A stretch of DNA of 64,000 bases, taken from NCBI RefSeq assembly GCF_963583255.1, contig NC_084817.1:20503989-20567988 (forward strand), read 5' to 3'. Made by a program: the position numbers and the translations under genes. Under the pieces are notes generated by a model. It was not told where the DNA came from. It worked only from the letters and a program-made list of their open reading frames with translations, and did not search any database. This document shows positions 22,651-35,040 of this stretch, piece by piece. Numbering within the stretch: the first letter of the stretch is position 1; each line of letters opens with the position of its first letter. This DNA comes from Pyrus communis (lineage: Eukaryota; Streptophyta; Magnoliopsida; Rosales; Rosaceae).

Positions 22651-25600
22651 TCAAGGTTGGAATGCAGGAAACCTGTTTACAAATTCTGCATAGTTTTCCC
22701 ATGTCACCTCCTCCTTAGGACGATGCTTCCATTGCACCAAAACCTCTGTCGTGGATGAACTGCCATGACCTGTTAACCTCCTCCGTAATATTGCCAATGG
22801 ATAATCCTCCAAGAGTCTGTCCTCTGTAGCTACAGGTAATGGGACTGCAGGAATGATAGCAGAACCCAATTGTTTCTTCAAGCAAGAAACATGGAAAACT
22901 GGGTGAAGTTTTGACGTGGCAGGTAAGTCAATTTTATAAGCCACTTGACCAATCTTCTGCATCACCTTAAAGGGACCATAAAACCGTGGCTAAAGCTTAT
23001 GAAAGGGATGTTTAGCGAAAGATTGGTGTTGATATGGTACCAATCGTAGAAAAACCATATCGCCAACCTCGAAAGATCGTTCACTGCGATGTTTATCAGC
23101 ATGTTGTTTCATCCGTACCTGAGCCGAGACAAGATTAGTCTTAAGCTGAGACAAAATTCGTCCCCGTTCTTGCAAGCTTCTGTCAACCAAATCAACTTTA
23201 GTTATTCCCGATTCGTAAGTAGGCACAGCAGGAGGTGGTTGACCATATACAACCTCATAAGGTGTCAGCTTTGATGAAGTATGAAAAGTAGTATTGTAGT
23301 GCCATTCTGCCCAAGGAAGCCACTGAAGCCACTTTTTTGGTTGATGACTGCAAAAACATCGCAAGTATGTTTCCAAACCCCGATTAGTAACCTCTGTTTG
23401 ACCGTCGGTTTGGGGATGGTAACCAGAACTGAGACACAATTTGGAACCTTGCAGTGCAAAAAATTCCTTCCAAAAAGAGCTTAAGAAAACAGGGTCTCGG
23501 TCACTTACTATTGTGGACGGCATACCATGAAGTTTAAAGATATTATCAACAAACATCTGTGCAACTGAATGTGCAGTATATGGATAAGACAACGGCAGGA
23601 AATGAGCATATTTAGAAAGGCGATCGACGACCACAAAAATAATGGTTTTTCCCTTGCAAGGGGGAAGACCCACGATGAAGTCCATTGCTATATCCGTCCA
23701 CACAGTAGAGGGAATGGGAAGTGGATTAAGTAAGCCAGGGGAAGCAAGAGTCTCAGTCTTGTTTTGCTGACAGACCTGACAAGCTGCCACCCACTGCATC
23801 ACATCCAATTTTATACCTTGCCAATAGAAGGACCTGGAGATCCGCTTATAAGTCTTAAGGAAGCCAGAATGTCCGGCCATTGGAGTGCAATGATGCTCAT
23901 AGAAAATTTTTGCCCGCCAAGAACTCGATGGACTCAATACAACCCTGCCTTTATACTTCAGAAATCCATTATCAAAATGGTACTTAGTTGCGGAAATGGA
24001 AACACCATCAGAAGACAAGGATAAGTCTTTAATCTTGGCAAGAATCCAAGGGTCTTGTTCTCCATGCCGCCTTATATCATCCAACCAACCCATGTACGGA
24101 TACGAAATGGCAGACAACTCAACATCAGAATTCATTCGAGAAAGAGCATCAGCAGCAATATTATCACATCCTCGTTTGTATTGTATCTCGTAATCGAACC
24201 CAAGAAGTTTAGAAATCCACTTTTGTTGAAAAGGGGTGTGAGCTCTATTTTGTAAAAAGAACTTCAAACTGTGATGATCAGTTTTAATAATAAAGTGTCT
24301 GCCTTGAATGTATGACTGCCACTTCTTGATTGCATGCACAATTGCCAACATTTCTCGTTCATAAGTGGACATTGCTTGAGCTCTGAGACCTAATGCTTTG
24401 CTTGTAAAAGCAATTGGTTTACCACCCTGATGTAAAATAACACCAATTCCAGTATTGGAAGCATCAGTTTCTATTGTAAATTCTTTGGAGAAATCTGGTA
24501 AAGCAAGAACTTGGGGAGACACCATAATATCCTTGAGAGCTTTGAAAGCCATAGTAGCCTCATCAGTTCACTGGAAGGCATTCTTTTTTGTAAGAACTGT
24601 CAGGGGTCCACAAATATGCCCATAGTTCGGAATAAACTTGCGATAATATCCCGTAAGGCCAAGAAATCCCCGTAAAACCTTAACAGAGTGAGGAAGAGGC
24701 CAATCCTGTATAGATTTCAGTTTAGAGGGGTTTGCAGCCACCCCTTGCCTGGACACCACATGGCCTAAGTATTCAATTTGGGACTTACCAAAATCACACT
24801 TGGTTTTCTTTACAAATAATTGATGGTCTTAGAGGACATTGAAGACCAGAGACAAATGGTGAAGATGGGATTCCCAAGAGGCACTGTACACTAAGATATC
24901 GTCGAAGAAAACCAAAACAAACTTCCTCAAATAGGGTCTGAAAATCTCATTCATCAAACTTTGGAAAGTAGCTGGGGCATTTGTAAGCCCAAATGGCATT
25001 ACTAAAAATTCATAATGACCATCATGGGTGCGAAATGTTGTCTTCTCAATGTCACTAGGATGTACTCTGATCTGATGATAACCAGCTCGCAAATCCAACT
25101 TCGAAAAAAATTGAGCACCAAATAACTCATCCAACAATTCATCAATTAATGGTATTGGATACTTGTCCTTGATTGTTAACAAATTAAAAGCTCTATAATC
25201 CATGCACATCCTCCAGCTATTATCTTTCTTTTTAACTAGCAAAACAGGTGAAGAAAATGGGATGTTGCTAGCTTGAATAAAACCCGAGTCTAATAATTCC
25301 TGGACACATTTCTCAATCTCAGATTTTTGTAAAGGACCATACCTATAAGGCCTTGCACTTGGAGGCTTGCTGCCTTCCAAAAAAGGGATTCTATGGTCAT
25401 GAGAACGGGAAGGAGGCAGTGTGGTTGGTGCTTGGAATACAGAAGCAAACTGAGATAATAAACTATCCAACTCAGTTGTTTGAAGAACAGTGAGATCCCC
25501 AACAATAGCAACCTGAGTCTCAGGCTCAATGAAGAAAAGAACTACACCAAAAGGACCTTGAGACAGCAATTTCTCCACTTGACAGGTTGAAATGGGCAGT

Positions 25601-27122
25601 GGTGAAGAGGGAGGAGAACTACAAAGACAATAGTGCTTCCTACCCAATGTAAACTCCATTTTTAGTTTGTCAAAATCCCAAAGAATAGGACCCAAAGTTC
25701 TCAACCATTGAGCTCCTAAAACCACATCACAACCACCCAATTGTAGTACATAGAAATTAGAAATATACTCATATTGTTGAATCTGCAACTTAATCTGAGA
25801 ACAACAACCCTTACTGGAAATGGTTCCCCCATTTGCAATCATTACCTCAAAAGAATTATTAGAGTCAACCTTCCAACCCAATTGTTTGGCAGTAGACAAG
25901 CTAATGAAGTTATGTGAGCTACCCGAATCCAACAACACAACAACTAGACAATTTTTTATGAAACCAAAGCCTTCATAGTTTGAATATGTTGAGGAGCTGA
26001 TGAACCAAAAATTGCACAAGCTGTAATTTCAATTTGTTGATCATTTTGACCCTCACCACCTATATCCTCAATCCTATCAGCAGAAAGATCTAATAGTAGT
26101 AACTGCTGAGTAGCACAAACATGACCCCGAACCCATTTCTCTGGACAAGAATAACACAACCCATTTTTCCTACGATCTTGAAGTTCTTCAAAGGACAATT
26201 TCCTCACATTACTAGCCCTAGATGTGCTAGAAGAAGAATTATTACCAGAGAACAGAGGCACAGATTTTGAGGTTGTAACATTACTGAAAGAAGACGCAGA
26301 ATTTCTGGAGAAATTTCGAACCTTGGTATCTGAGAGTTTGATGTCCAATTGGAAAGCCAGAGCAATTGCTTCATGTACATCAGATGGCCGAAGCAATTTG
26401 ACATCGTGACGCAACTCCGGTATCAGCCCTCCAATGAAACAACTGCGTAGCATTACTGGACCAATCTCCGTAGTCCGATTCGCTAACCGACGAAACTCAG
26501 AGAAGTACTCCTTAAGAGAACCCAACTGCTTCAATTGAACTAGGGCTTCGGTAAAGTCCTCGAATTCAGAGGGCCCAAATTCTTTACAGAAGACATGAAC
26601 AAAATCTTTCTAATTTGGATAATTCTTGATGCAGTTCCGCCATTGAAACCATTGTAAAGCTTCATTGTCCATATGGAAGGAAGCCATTCGTACCTTTTGT
26701 TTATCGTCGACAGTGAAGTAATCGAAATAGTGCTCTGCCCGGTAAACCCATGCCAAGGGATCATCGCCGTCCGAGAAGCGAGGAAACTCAAGCTTGATCA
26801 ATGGCGGCCGTGGTTGAAATGACGAATCTTGACGGGAAAAACGCTGACCCATATGATCAATTGGATCCGATAAGGTTTCTTCAGAACTACCCATGGGATT
26901 TGAAGAATTTCCATGGTCCACAGGGCCACGAAAAGGACGATCAGTACCCGCCAAATGAAATTCCAAGGCTGCGAATCGCAACTCCATGGATGCGATTACA
27001 GTGGACAAGTTCTGCATTGTCGACCCGATCGTCGCGACGGAAGATTGGATTTCCTGAACCGAACCTTCAAGAGCTGCTGCTCGTGTATCCATGGTTTTGG
27101 CACGCGTCGTTGCTCGCGTCAT
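22651..27122 (-). pseudogene. Reina-like gag-pol, four stops and one frame shift
   Basis: Gag opens with ATG at 27122, 33 bases past the primer site. It has a zinc knuckle of the C-X2-C...KW..GH-C kind near 26110-26170. A TAG at 26612-26610 interrupts gag. Near 25960-26020 the frame changes by -1 between gag and protease; I see no classic slippery heptamer before the gag stop, so it looks like a mutation rather than programmed frameshifting. Pol then runs in one frame to the TGA at 22653-22651, with stops TAA 24831-24829, TGA 24570-24568 and TAG 22992-22990. Motifs: protease [18 protein letters not shown] (near 24910), RNase H, integrase HHCC and an apparently intact D, D, E triad (MDFIVGL; VSDRDPVF; GQTEVTN), and a C-terminal chromodomain (VLVQWKHRPKEEVTWE). 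Confidence 0.9.
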
Positions 27123-27154
27123 ACAAGAAGGGAAACGTGGAGGAGTGTTACTGG

Positions 27155-27163
27155 CTGATACCA
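27155..27163 (-). other. primer-binding site, initiator tRNA-Met type
   Basis: On the minus strand TGGTATCAG follows the 5' LTR after one base (T at 27164), matching the 3' end of plant initiator Met tRNA for nine bases. Confidence 0.85.
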
Positions 27164-27164
27164 A

Positions 27165-27440
27165 TAATAAAACCCTTGTTCTAACCTTGCACCTGTATGC
27201 TAGTATTTCTCTTGTATTACTTCAACAACATCTTTACAAATCATACCCTGCATTTGCACAAGTGTTCAGTATTTATACCGAACTGCAAGCTAAGGCAGTT
27301 ACAAGATATTTCCCAAATCTTATCTCTAACCACCCAATTATTATTGGCACTAACAATCAACAATTACTAACAGATAGGATACTTAGCACTAACATCCAAC
27401 AATACTAACAACATAACAGCATCATAACAGCATCCTATCA
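27165..27440 (-). repeat. 5' LTR of the Reina-like element (276 bp)
   Basis: This is the partner of 22356-22620. It is 11 bp longer because the word CATAACAGCAT is tandemly duplicated near its outer end (27411-27434). Confidence 0.93.
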
Positions 27441-27445
27441 GAACA

Positions 27446-28421
27446 TCATTCACAGATCATCCTTGCAAAAATCTAACAAATCCAAAATCATTAAGACATT
27501 AATTTCTAGTGAAGAAAGTGAACAAATATGGTTCTGTAAAGAAATCCTAAACCTTTAATTCCTCGGTCATATACTTTCAGATTTGGGCATGATGTTTGAG
27601 AAAAGACCTAAACTATAAACAACTTAGATCATTAAAATACATTATGGAATGAGTCTATAAAAACGTGTGTTGAAAGTTATGTCACGAACCCGTCATATAT
27701 ATATATATATATTAATGTCTGTTTTGAAACAAATCCTACAATGACTCCAATGTTTGGGTTAACATATTGTCTCATGTGTCTCGACTATAAAAGCGATAAG
27801 TTATCAACTTATCTATTGTATATCCTAGTATCCATGTTATGTACTTTTGTCTTGTGACGTTTTGTCTGTGTATCCTAATTACACAAACTCCTAAGAAGGG
27901 CAGCTAACAAGATAATGTATATATCCTTCATATTGTGATATGTGTAAATACAAATGCAACCTTCACTATAGTCCATAAAGGCATGATTGACATTTCAGTA
28001 TGACATCTAACAAAGATGGTCTGGTTCAATTGGACTTTAACATTATACATATGTTATAATTGGCATTCTAAAATTTTCATTTTGCATCTTCTATATTTAG
28101 AAAGAAAAATGCACTTGTAAAGAGTGTTAAATGAGAATTTTGAAGTGTTAAAAACAATTTCCTTATGCACATTAGAGAACAATAATCCCATATTTATAAA
28201 GTAAATATATAAAAGTTTTCATATGGCTTAAGGAATTGAATCACTGGGCCTTCGAAAAATTGTGTTGGCCTTAGTTGAACGATTGATGACTGAACTTGTA
28301 AAAATTGCATTAGTTCCGACGTAATGAATTAACTAGTTCCCAATGTAAGGATTGATTTCTCTTGTGACACCGTGTGGAGCTACTCGTGAGAGGGCATTTT
28401 GAAGAATAAGATTCATCATTG
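27446..28421. other. intergenic, one dispersed repeat fragment
   Basis: AT-rich DNA without a gene. Contains an (AT)n run at about 27698-27712 and, at 28062-28180, a second copy of the small repeat at 20326-20465 (shared TTTAGAAAGAAAAATGCA core). Confidence 0.55.
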
Positions 28422-28429
28422 GGTATATG

Positions 28430-29356
28430 TAGGGCTGGTTCGGTATGGGATACCGAACCAAAAGTGACATATCAAATTCCGAACCGAAAATTTTCGAGAC
28501 GAAAATCTCAGGACCGATCCCGAACCTAAATTTTGAGACTCCTGAATTTCGGGATTCCCAATATTTTCAGTATTTCGGAATTTCCAGAAACCAAACCTGC
28601 ATCAGAATACAAATCATCTAGATTGAAATTAAAATCATCCGAACCTGCATTAAAAATCCAACTTGAAATTAGAGACATAGTGATAGTGAATCAGTGAAGA
28701 TTTATGGTAGAAAGAGAAAGAATGAAGAGAGAGACCTGCGTCCTCCTCCTGACCCGAGCCCCCAATTCGAAACCCAAACCTTAATTCGAAATCTCAAACA
28801 CACATAGAATCACTGGAAAGAACCAGAGGTGGGGATGAAGCCATGAGGTGTGGTGGTGGCCAGAGTGGAGACAGTGTGTCGGAGTGAGATTGTTAGACGG
28901 TGGGTGGCTGCTAAGCTTCGAATCCGAGAAAGAGAAAGAGTTTGAGACTAAGTGAAGGCAGATGAGAAAGGCAAAATGAAATGATCGAGAGAGTGAGTAG
29001 GATGTCGGCTCGGTTTTGGATTGAGTGGAAGGAAGGGTGGTTTCGGTTTTGAAATGAGTAGGGGTGGTTTCTGGGTTGCAAAGAGAGATAATACGAGTGA
29101 GGAGATGGAAAATAGGTGAGAGATAAAGGGTTAGGTGGTTTATGGGTTGGAGAGAGAGAGAGAGAGAGAGAGAATAGGGTTTAGGGAGAGATGACTGATG
29201 AGATAGAAAATAAGAGAGAGAGAGAAAGAGAGAGTTTTGTCTAGAAAACAAGCATCAGTGACCCATCCATCCTACTTTTGTCAGCACCACACCACACTTT
29301 AGTGATTGTAATTATATAATAATAATCATTACACATTCCAACACCACACACACATA

Positions 29357-29387
<31 letters not shown>

Positions 29388-29567
29388 TATACGAGTAAAG
29401 TTTGGTTTAGGAATACCGAATTATTCAAAGTGTGAGACTAAATCCCATACCCAAAAATTCGGAATCGATTCGGTTTTGATACCAAAATTTTCAGGATTTT
29501 TGGTTCAATATTTTTTCAATTCGGTTTCAATATGGTTTGAGATTTTCAATATTTTTTTACAGCCCTA
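28430..29567. mobile_element. non-autonomous hAT transposon with perfect 8-bp target duplication
   Basis: GGTATATG occurs at 28422-28429 and 29568-29575, directly outside the ends TAGGGCTG and CAGCCCTA. The 8-bp duplication and the TAGGG...CCCTA ends are the hAT signature. Subterminal regions on both sides are packed with TTCGGTAT/CCGAAC words in both orientations. The interior has GA runs (29151-29173) and a TATG run (29364-29388) and no transposase; its longest open frame is low-complexity. Confidence 0.88.
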
Positions 29568-29575
29568 GGTATATG

Positions 29576-32157
29576 GCAGAATAATATACAATTACTTTAT
29601 GAGAGTTTTCACCTTAATATCATCGAAACATTTGGTAATAATTTTTTTTTAATATCATTTGTACATTACCTTGTCATATGCAGGTGAGATACTATTCTCC
29701 AATATGATTCACCACCAATACGGTCCGCCACCAAATATGCAAAGATATATTTTAGATATAACTCAGTCAAAAGTGAGACCTCTACTTTTAGAAGATACAA
29801 ATTTATATTTTACTGTAAATTTAATCTAATCTCTTTAATGCTCAAAAATTGTTAAAAGTTAAATTTCATATTTTATAAATGCACGAAGAAGATAAAACTT
29901 GCAAGTTACTGTAATATTCATCTTTCAAATTTGAGATGGCCTAAAGACAAAAATAATAAAAAATATGATGGCATATTGAGAAGTTGGTATACCATGACCA
30001 ATTGACGGGAATATCATATTTGTTGGACGGTTTATTGGTGGAAAATACAATGCATTATACAGATGCAAAGGTCATTAGGGTTAAATAAACAAATTGGAGA
30101 ATGTGGTCCTAATCTAAAAGCAAAACCAGAATAAACAACCATTAGTAGATTGGAGAACAGAAAATTACTTAAATATTACCAAAAGAAACATTAGTTAACA
30201 TATAAATAAAATCTAGTAATTATGACTCATTGTTCACCTTCGAGAAAATTTTCAAGTACAGAAAACAGAAGAATAAATGTTAATGAGACTCTTTGCGGGA
30301 CTCTTTGAAAGCTTATATCTTTTGCACAATATTTTATAACATTAGTACAAGAATTGATGTTAAACTGTGAAGTGACAGAGAATCTATGAAGAGTTTCACT
30401 TTTGAGAGAGTTATGTGCCAACATTATAAGACATTATGCTAAAAATATAATGTGGTAGCGAATCTATGTAGAGTTTCACTTTTTAGAGAGTACTTAGTAT
30501 TACTCGAAAATAAGTTATAACAATGACTTACCACTCGTTGTCCTTCTTTTAAAAAAGAATAAATTTTTTTTAAAACCAATTATTTTTTAGGAAAACTAAC
30601 AAAAAGTTCAAAAAAAACTTTAGTTTTAATTAAAAATTACAAATACAAGTGTAGTGAATAGTACCAAAAAAAAGGTAAAAATGTAATTTTTCGTTAAAAG
30701 TGAATAATACCGGAAGTGTTTAATTTAAAACTCTCTTTCTTTTTCTAATTTTAGATAAAACTCTTTTATTATTAATCTTTGACATAAGCAAGTTTTCTTC
30801 TTTCATCTGTTGAGGTGATGAGTACCGTAAGTGTTTAATTTAAAACTCTCTTTCTTTTTCTAATTTTAGATAAAACTCTTTGACTATTAATCTTTGACGT
30901 AAGCAAGCTTTCTTCTTTCATCTGTTGACTCGACATTTATTAATTTAAATTTTCTTTCTAGTGACACATGATTTAATATTTTAGTTGATAAGGTATTATA
31001 AATAATGTCTCACTTCTAAAGTATTATTAATAAAAAGAAATACTAAGGAGATTCTTACAAAATTTGGAATCTTCATACTCTCTACGGCCTTATATTTTTT
31101 TTACATAATTTTTATAATATTAGCACGACAATTAACGTTAAATTGTAAAATGATGAATAATCCATTAAGAATCTCACTTTAAGAGAGTTCTCTAACATTT
31201 CCCAATAATAAATATATATGTTATCACGTTAGCGTGTTTTTGGGTGCACTGAAAACCATTCAATATGACAAAGTCACAACTCACGGCGAACCCAAGTGAC
31301 CAACCAAAGTGGAGTTGATCATACTCTTAGTTTTCAATTGGTGGAATTTATGAGTTAAATAATCCACACTTGCACATGAAATTATTGTCTTTAGGAGACA
31401 AAAGATGCCTTGGAGAAACACATTTTTCTACTTAAAGAAATGGGCAGCAGAAAAAATTAGATCTCAAATTCTCCATGACTGCCTTAGTCTTAACCACAAA
31501 AGAAGAAAAGCTTGGCATATAATATAAATAAATAAAATTGTAAATAAATAATTAATTAATTAACCTCACTGACTTTCTTGAAATGCAAGGCTTGAGAATT
31601 ATAATTTAATCGTGTTCCTCTGAACCACTAACATTTCGGTTCCAAAATTGTGGAAAGGTTTGTGATGTGAAGGTTCGTTTGCAAGTTACAAGGTATGCAT
31701 TATTGGTGAGTACACATCCTGTGTATATGAATAATTTCATTTTTTTTAATTATTTTTTATTAAGGAGTGTGATTAGTTTTTAAAATTTGTGATTAGTTTT
31801 TAAAATTTTAAAAAGAGTATGAAAAAATGATGGTGGAACAATTTCTCTTAATATTACATAAACTGTTTTGTCCTTCTTATGTAAATATTGTGTATCAAAA
31901 GTGAGAGTAAAATAGGAAAAATAGAGATATGATTGTCATTTTTTCAAAAGATACAAAATTACTATTTTACCCTCATTATATAACTATTATGTATCAAAAA
32001 TGAGGGCAAAATAAAATTAAAAAAAAAAAGGGCAAAATGTTGACAAGAAAGTATGTAAGATGATGCACAATTTTGTGACCAATCAGATTTGTCCAAAATA
32101 ATAGGAAATCAAACAAACAAATCCAACCCCATCTAGAAAGGCCACAAGAAATTACAT
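29576..32157. other. AT-rich intergenic DNA with duplicated segments
   Basis: No gene is supported. A module with GACTCTTTG...ACATTAGTACAAGAATTGATGTTAAACTGT...GAGTTTCACTTTTGAGAGAGT (about 30285-30412) has a short partial repeat at 30455-30490 and a diverged relative at about 31065-31195 (TTAGCACGACAATTAACGTT...CTCACTTTAAGAGAGTT). This suggests a dispersed repeat family. Confidence 0.5.
30708..30929. repeat. 115-bp direct tandem duplication
   Basis: The segment starting TACCGGAAGTGTTTAATTT at 30708 is repeated from 30823 with few changes (TACCGTAAGTGTTTAATTT), period 115 bp. The second copy ends near 30929. Confidence 0.85.
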
Positions 32158-32267
32158 AGCCCAAATGGAAGAGGAACGGCCCCTAATTGGGCCAAGCTCA
32201 GGCCTAAATGTTTTGGCCCAATGAGTAAATGGGCCCAGCCGACTCTTTCTGAAGCATATAAGGCCCA
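32158..32267. promoter_or_regulatory. cluster of GGCCCA/TGGGCC elements
   Basis: Within 110 bp there are AGCCCA (32158), TGGGCC (32188), GGCCCA (32215), TGGGCCCA (32230) and GGCCCA (32262). Such site II-like words cluster in promoters of plant housekeeping and ribosomal-protein genes, where TCP factors bind. I see no convincing gene on either side, so this may be a captured or orphaned promoter. Confidence 0.4.
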
Positions 32268-33738
32268 AGCTCATGGGAGGGTAAGGAATCCATCGATCAA
32301 TTTATTGCTGAAGTTTTTTTTTTTTTTTTCTTTATTTCTTTTTTCTTTTCCAAATTTAGAGGATCACTGGTGCTTAATACCCCTGCGTTGCCGCGGGTTT
32401 GAAGTTAAGATGTTAAAAATGAAAAAATTTCTGTTACAAAATAGGAACAACGATAGCAACAATGAATTTGGAAAAACGTTAACTGGAAAATGTTAAATTT
32501 AGATAATATAAAGATACAAATTATAGTTATCCATTATATTGTAGCAGTTGTATGTATTTCTAGACCAGGAAGATTACATTCAGTTACAAAAAATAGAAAT
32601 TTCTGGTATAAAGATACAAAAAACATGATAACTGAATTTCTTCTAATAACCCCATCTAATATAGTGTGTTCCAGCTTTTGCATACAAAAAATGAGGAGAT
32701 GGTGTTGTATGAGGATGCCAAAAATATTGTTGAGTTTTGGGCAAAAAAAGATATGTACAGGTTTTTAAACATGTTAAACATGATTTAATATAGATAAACA
32801 AAATACGATAAACATTCTTGATCAGAGTAATGAAAGGTGTTTTCAGCCCTTGTTGTCATTGATAAAACAACCTGAACAAAGAGGCATAGAACATAACGTA
32901 TTTAGATAGGATTTAGTATCACATTTAAATGGTAATGGAGGAAAAGATAAAACAACTTGAAAGCATACTAACCTAATCATTGTTTCCAGTGCTTCTGTGT
33001 GGCTTTGCCTGATTAGGAGGTGATTTTTTTTTGTTTTTAATAACTTGATTGGAACCTCATCACATTCTCTTGGATCAACTTCTGAAATTTCTTCAGATTC
33101 ACTGAGTTGAATGATTATGCAACATTAATATAGTTTTTCACATAAAGAAGAAAAGATGATTTTTTTTTTTAATAATTATTGAAAATGTTTGATATGTAAA
33201 TTTTAAGAAAGTTGAAGTGAACATATGGAAATTTTTTAAAACATGATGTAAAAATATAAACATCATATTTGAGAATAGTATGAAATTAGATATCAAACCT
33301 TTGTTCACCAGGAATGAAAAGCGCTCTTCTCACAGATTCTCTTTTTCGTTTATAAGATTGATCACTTGGTTTAGGTGTTGAGAACGATTCAAAAACAAAA
33401 GAAAAGGACTGGCAAGAGCGGGAGAAGCAAACAAAGACAATGAAGAAAGCAAACGACTGCCAAAAACGGGAGAAGCAAAGAAAAATTCAAAAGAAAACGG
33501 AAGAAAGAAGAACAAAGGTAGAGATACTACCTTGTGGCGATGACTGACACGTGGACGGGTATAAATTTTTATTGTTTGTTGTGCCACAAATCATGTGGCC
33601 CAGTTTTAATCACATTTTTTTTTTATATTTTTTTTTTCTTCCCATCAGATATACATGGGTTTTAAAAGTTAAGAAGGTATAAAAATTTTATTGTTTGTTA
33701 TCATAGAAAAATTTTAAAAAAAATGTACAATGATAAAG
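32268..33738. other. repeat-rich intergenic DNA, possible Helitron-derived
   Basis: At 32362 the word TCACTGGTGCTTAATACC is followed by a GC hairpin-prone ACCCCTGCGTTGCCGCGGGT, which resembles the start of some plant Helitrons. The rest is AT-rich with long T runs. From about 33540 on it joins the repeat array described next. No intact gene is seen. Confidence 0.35.
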
Positions 33739-35040
33739 TATACATATACTAAAACTCAGTTAGGTAGCACAATAAAGAACAAAGAAAAAGTCACTTATTA
33801 TAAATCACCTACTTTGCTTATGTTTGAGTAGCTCCGGGAATCGATGGTTTTCATATCCTGCAAATTCATACTCTTAACTTCGCTAGCTTTATATACGATT
33901 GTAATTTATCGATAAGAGTTGGAGCTATATTTTTCATTTACCCTGGTCAAACAAAGCATAAATTTTTTAATTTCTCTTTCATTCTTTATTTATTATTTCC
34001 TATTTTCTGTACTCTAATTTAAACATCAAATTCATCCAAAAACAAAATTTTTTTAATAATTATTTCCTATTTTATGTGCTCTAAATTAAACACCAAATTT
34101 ACCCAAGAACATAAAATGAGCAAAAATAAGTGGAAAAAAAAAGAAAAAAGAAAAAGAAAAGAAGAACGACATACCTGAAGTAGAACCAGCGCGAAAATGG
34201 CAACACAACACTTGGGAAAAATGAACAACACCGTTTCCTGAAAATACAAAACAGAACCAAATCATGCACCCATAATAACAATGACGACACACAAACGAAA
34301 AAAGGACGAAGCACCGTTTGCTAAAACGCGAAAGAAAGAAGCAGAAAAAGCAAAGGAAAAACTGAGGAAAGAAAGAGATAAAAATGAAAGATAAAGGGAG
34401 AAGCCCTCTCAGCAGAAAATCCCCCGATGATCAACACGTGGAAGACAAAAAGTAGAGCAAAACCAAAAAATAAAATAACCAAAGGCAAGGTGGAAGACAG
34501 CGGGGCTTTTCACAATTTTTAATATTTGGTTTCCATGCATTCAAAAAATTTTATAATGTTTTATAATGTTATATGCCACAAACCTGGATTAACTCATTTT
34601 TTTAAATATTTGTTGTCAGTTTTTTTATTATTATTTTATTCTTCTTTGTGCCCACACTTTGCAGGAGACTCTGCATTCAAATGTTTTTATAATATTTTAT
34701 TGTGTTCTGTGCCACAAACCGTGTTCCGTGCCACCAACTGCAGGAGACTCGGCGTGGAAGGCAAAAAGCCGAGCAAAATCAAAAAATAAAATAATCAAAA
34801 GGCAAAGCAATAGGGACAAGTGGGTTTCTCACAATTTTTAATAATTATTTTGTCCATGCATTCAATGTTTTTATAATTTTTTATTGTGTTGTGCACCACA
34901 AATCATGTGGCCTGATTTAAGTCATATTTTTTAAATAATTTTTTGTCAGTTTTTTTATTAATTATTTTATCTTTCTTTGTGCCACAACTCAACGATCATA
35001 GACACACAACCTGGGAGGACAAAGGATGATCAACACGTGG
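33540..35040. repeat. diverged repeat array
   Basis: Two words recur: GATGATCAACACGTGG (34427 and 35025; GATGACTGACACGTGG at about 33539) and TGTGCCACAAATCATGTGGCC (33580s and 34890s, with shortened forms near 34573 and 34710). AATTTTTAATAATT...CCATGCATTCAA and TTGTCAGTTTTTTTATTA also occur at least twice. The array spans the left end of the terminal-inverted-repeat element below, so parts are nested. Confidence 0.55.

Larger units (their letters stand above)
22356..27440 (-). mobile_element. complete Reina-like Ty3/gypsy chromovirus with 5-bp target duplication
   Basis: The element is 5,085 bp, flanked by GAACA at 22351-22355 and 27441-27445. On the minus strand its 5' LTR is 27440-27165 and its 3' LTR 22620-22356. 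LTRs begin TGATAG and end in TTTTATTA, so the 3' end is TA rather than CA. A tRNA-Met primer-binding site and a purine tract are in place. Domain order is gag, protease, RT, RNase H, integrase, chromodomain. Compact size, short LTRs and the terminal chromodomain fit the Reina clade. Confidence 0.93.

Noticed and set aside
25950..26020. Programmed -1 frameshift between gag and pol of the Reina-like element
   Set aside because: The overlap has no canonical slippery heptamer before the gag stop, and the element carries four other disabling mutations. A simple indel is more likely.
28781..29251. 156-codon minus-strand frame
   Set aside because: Ser/Leu repeats produced by GA-rich DNA inside the hAT element.
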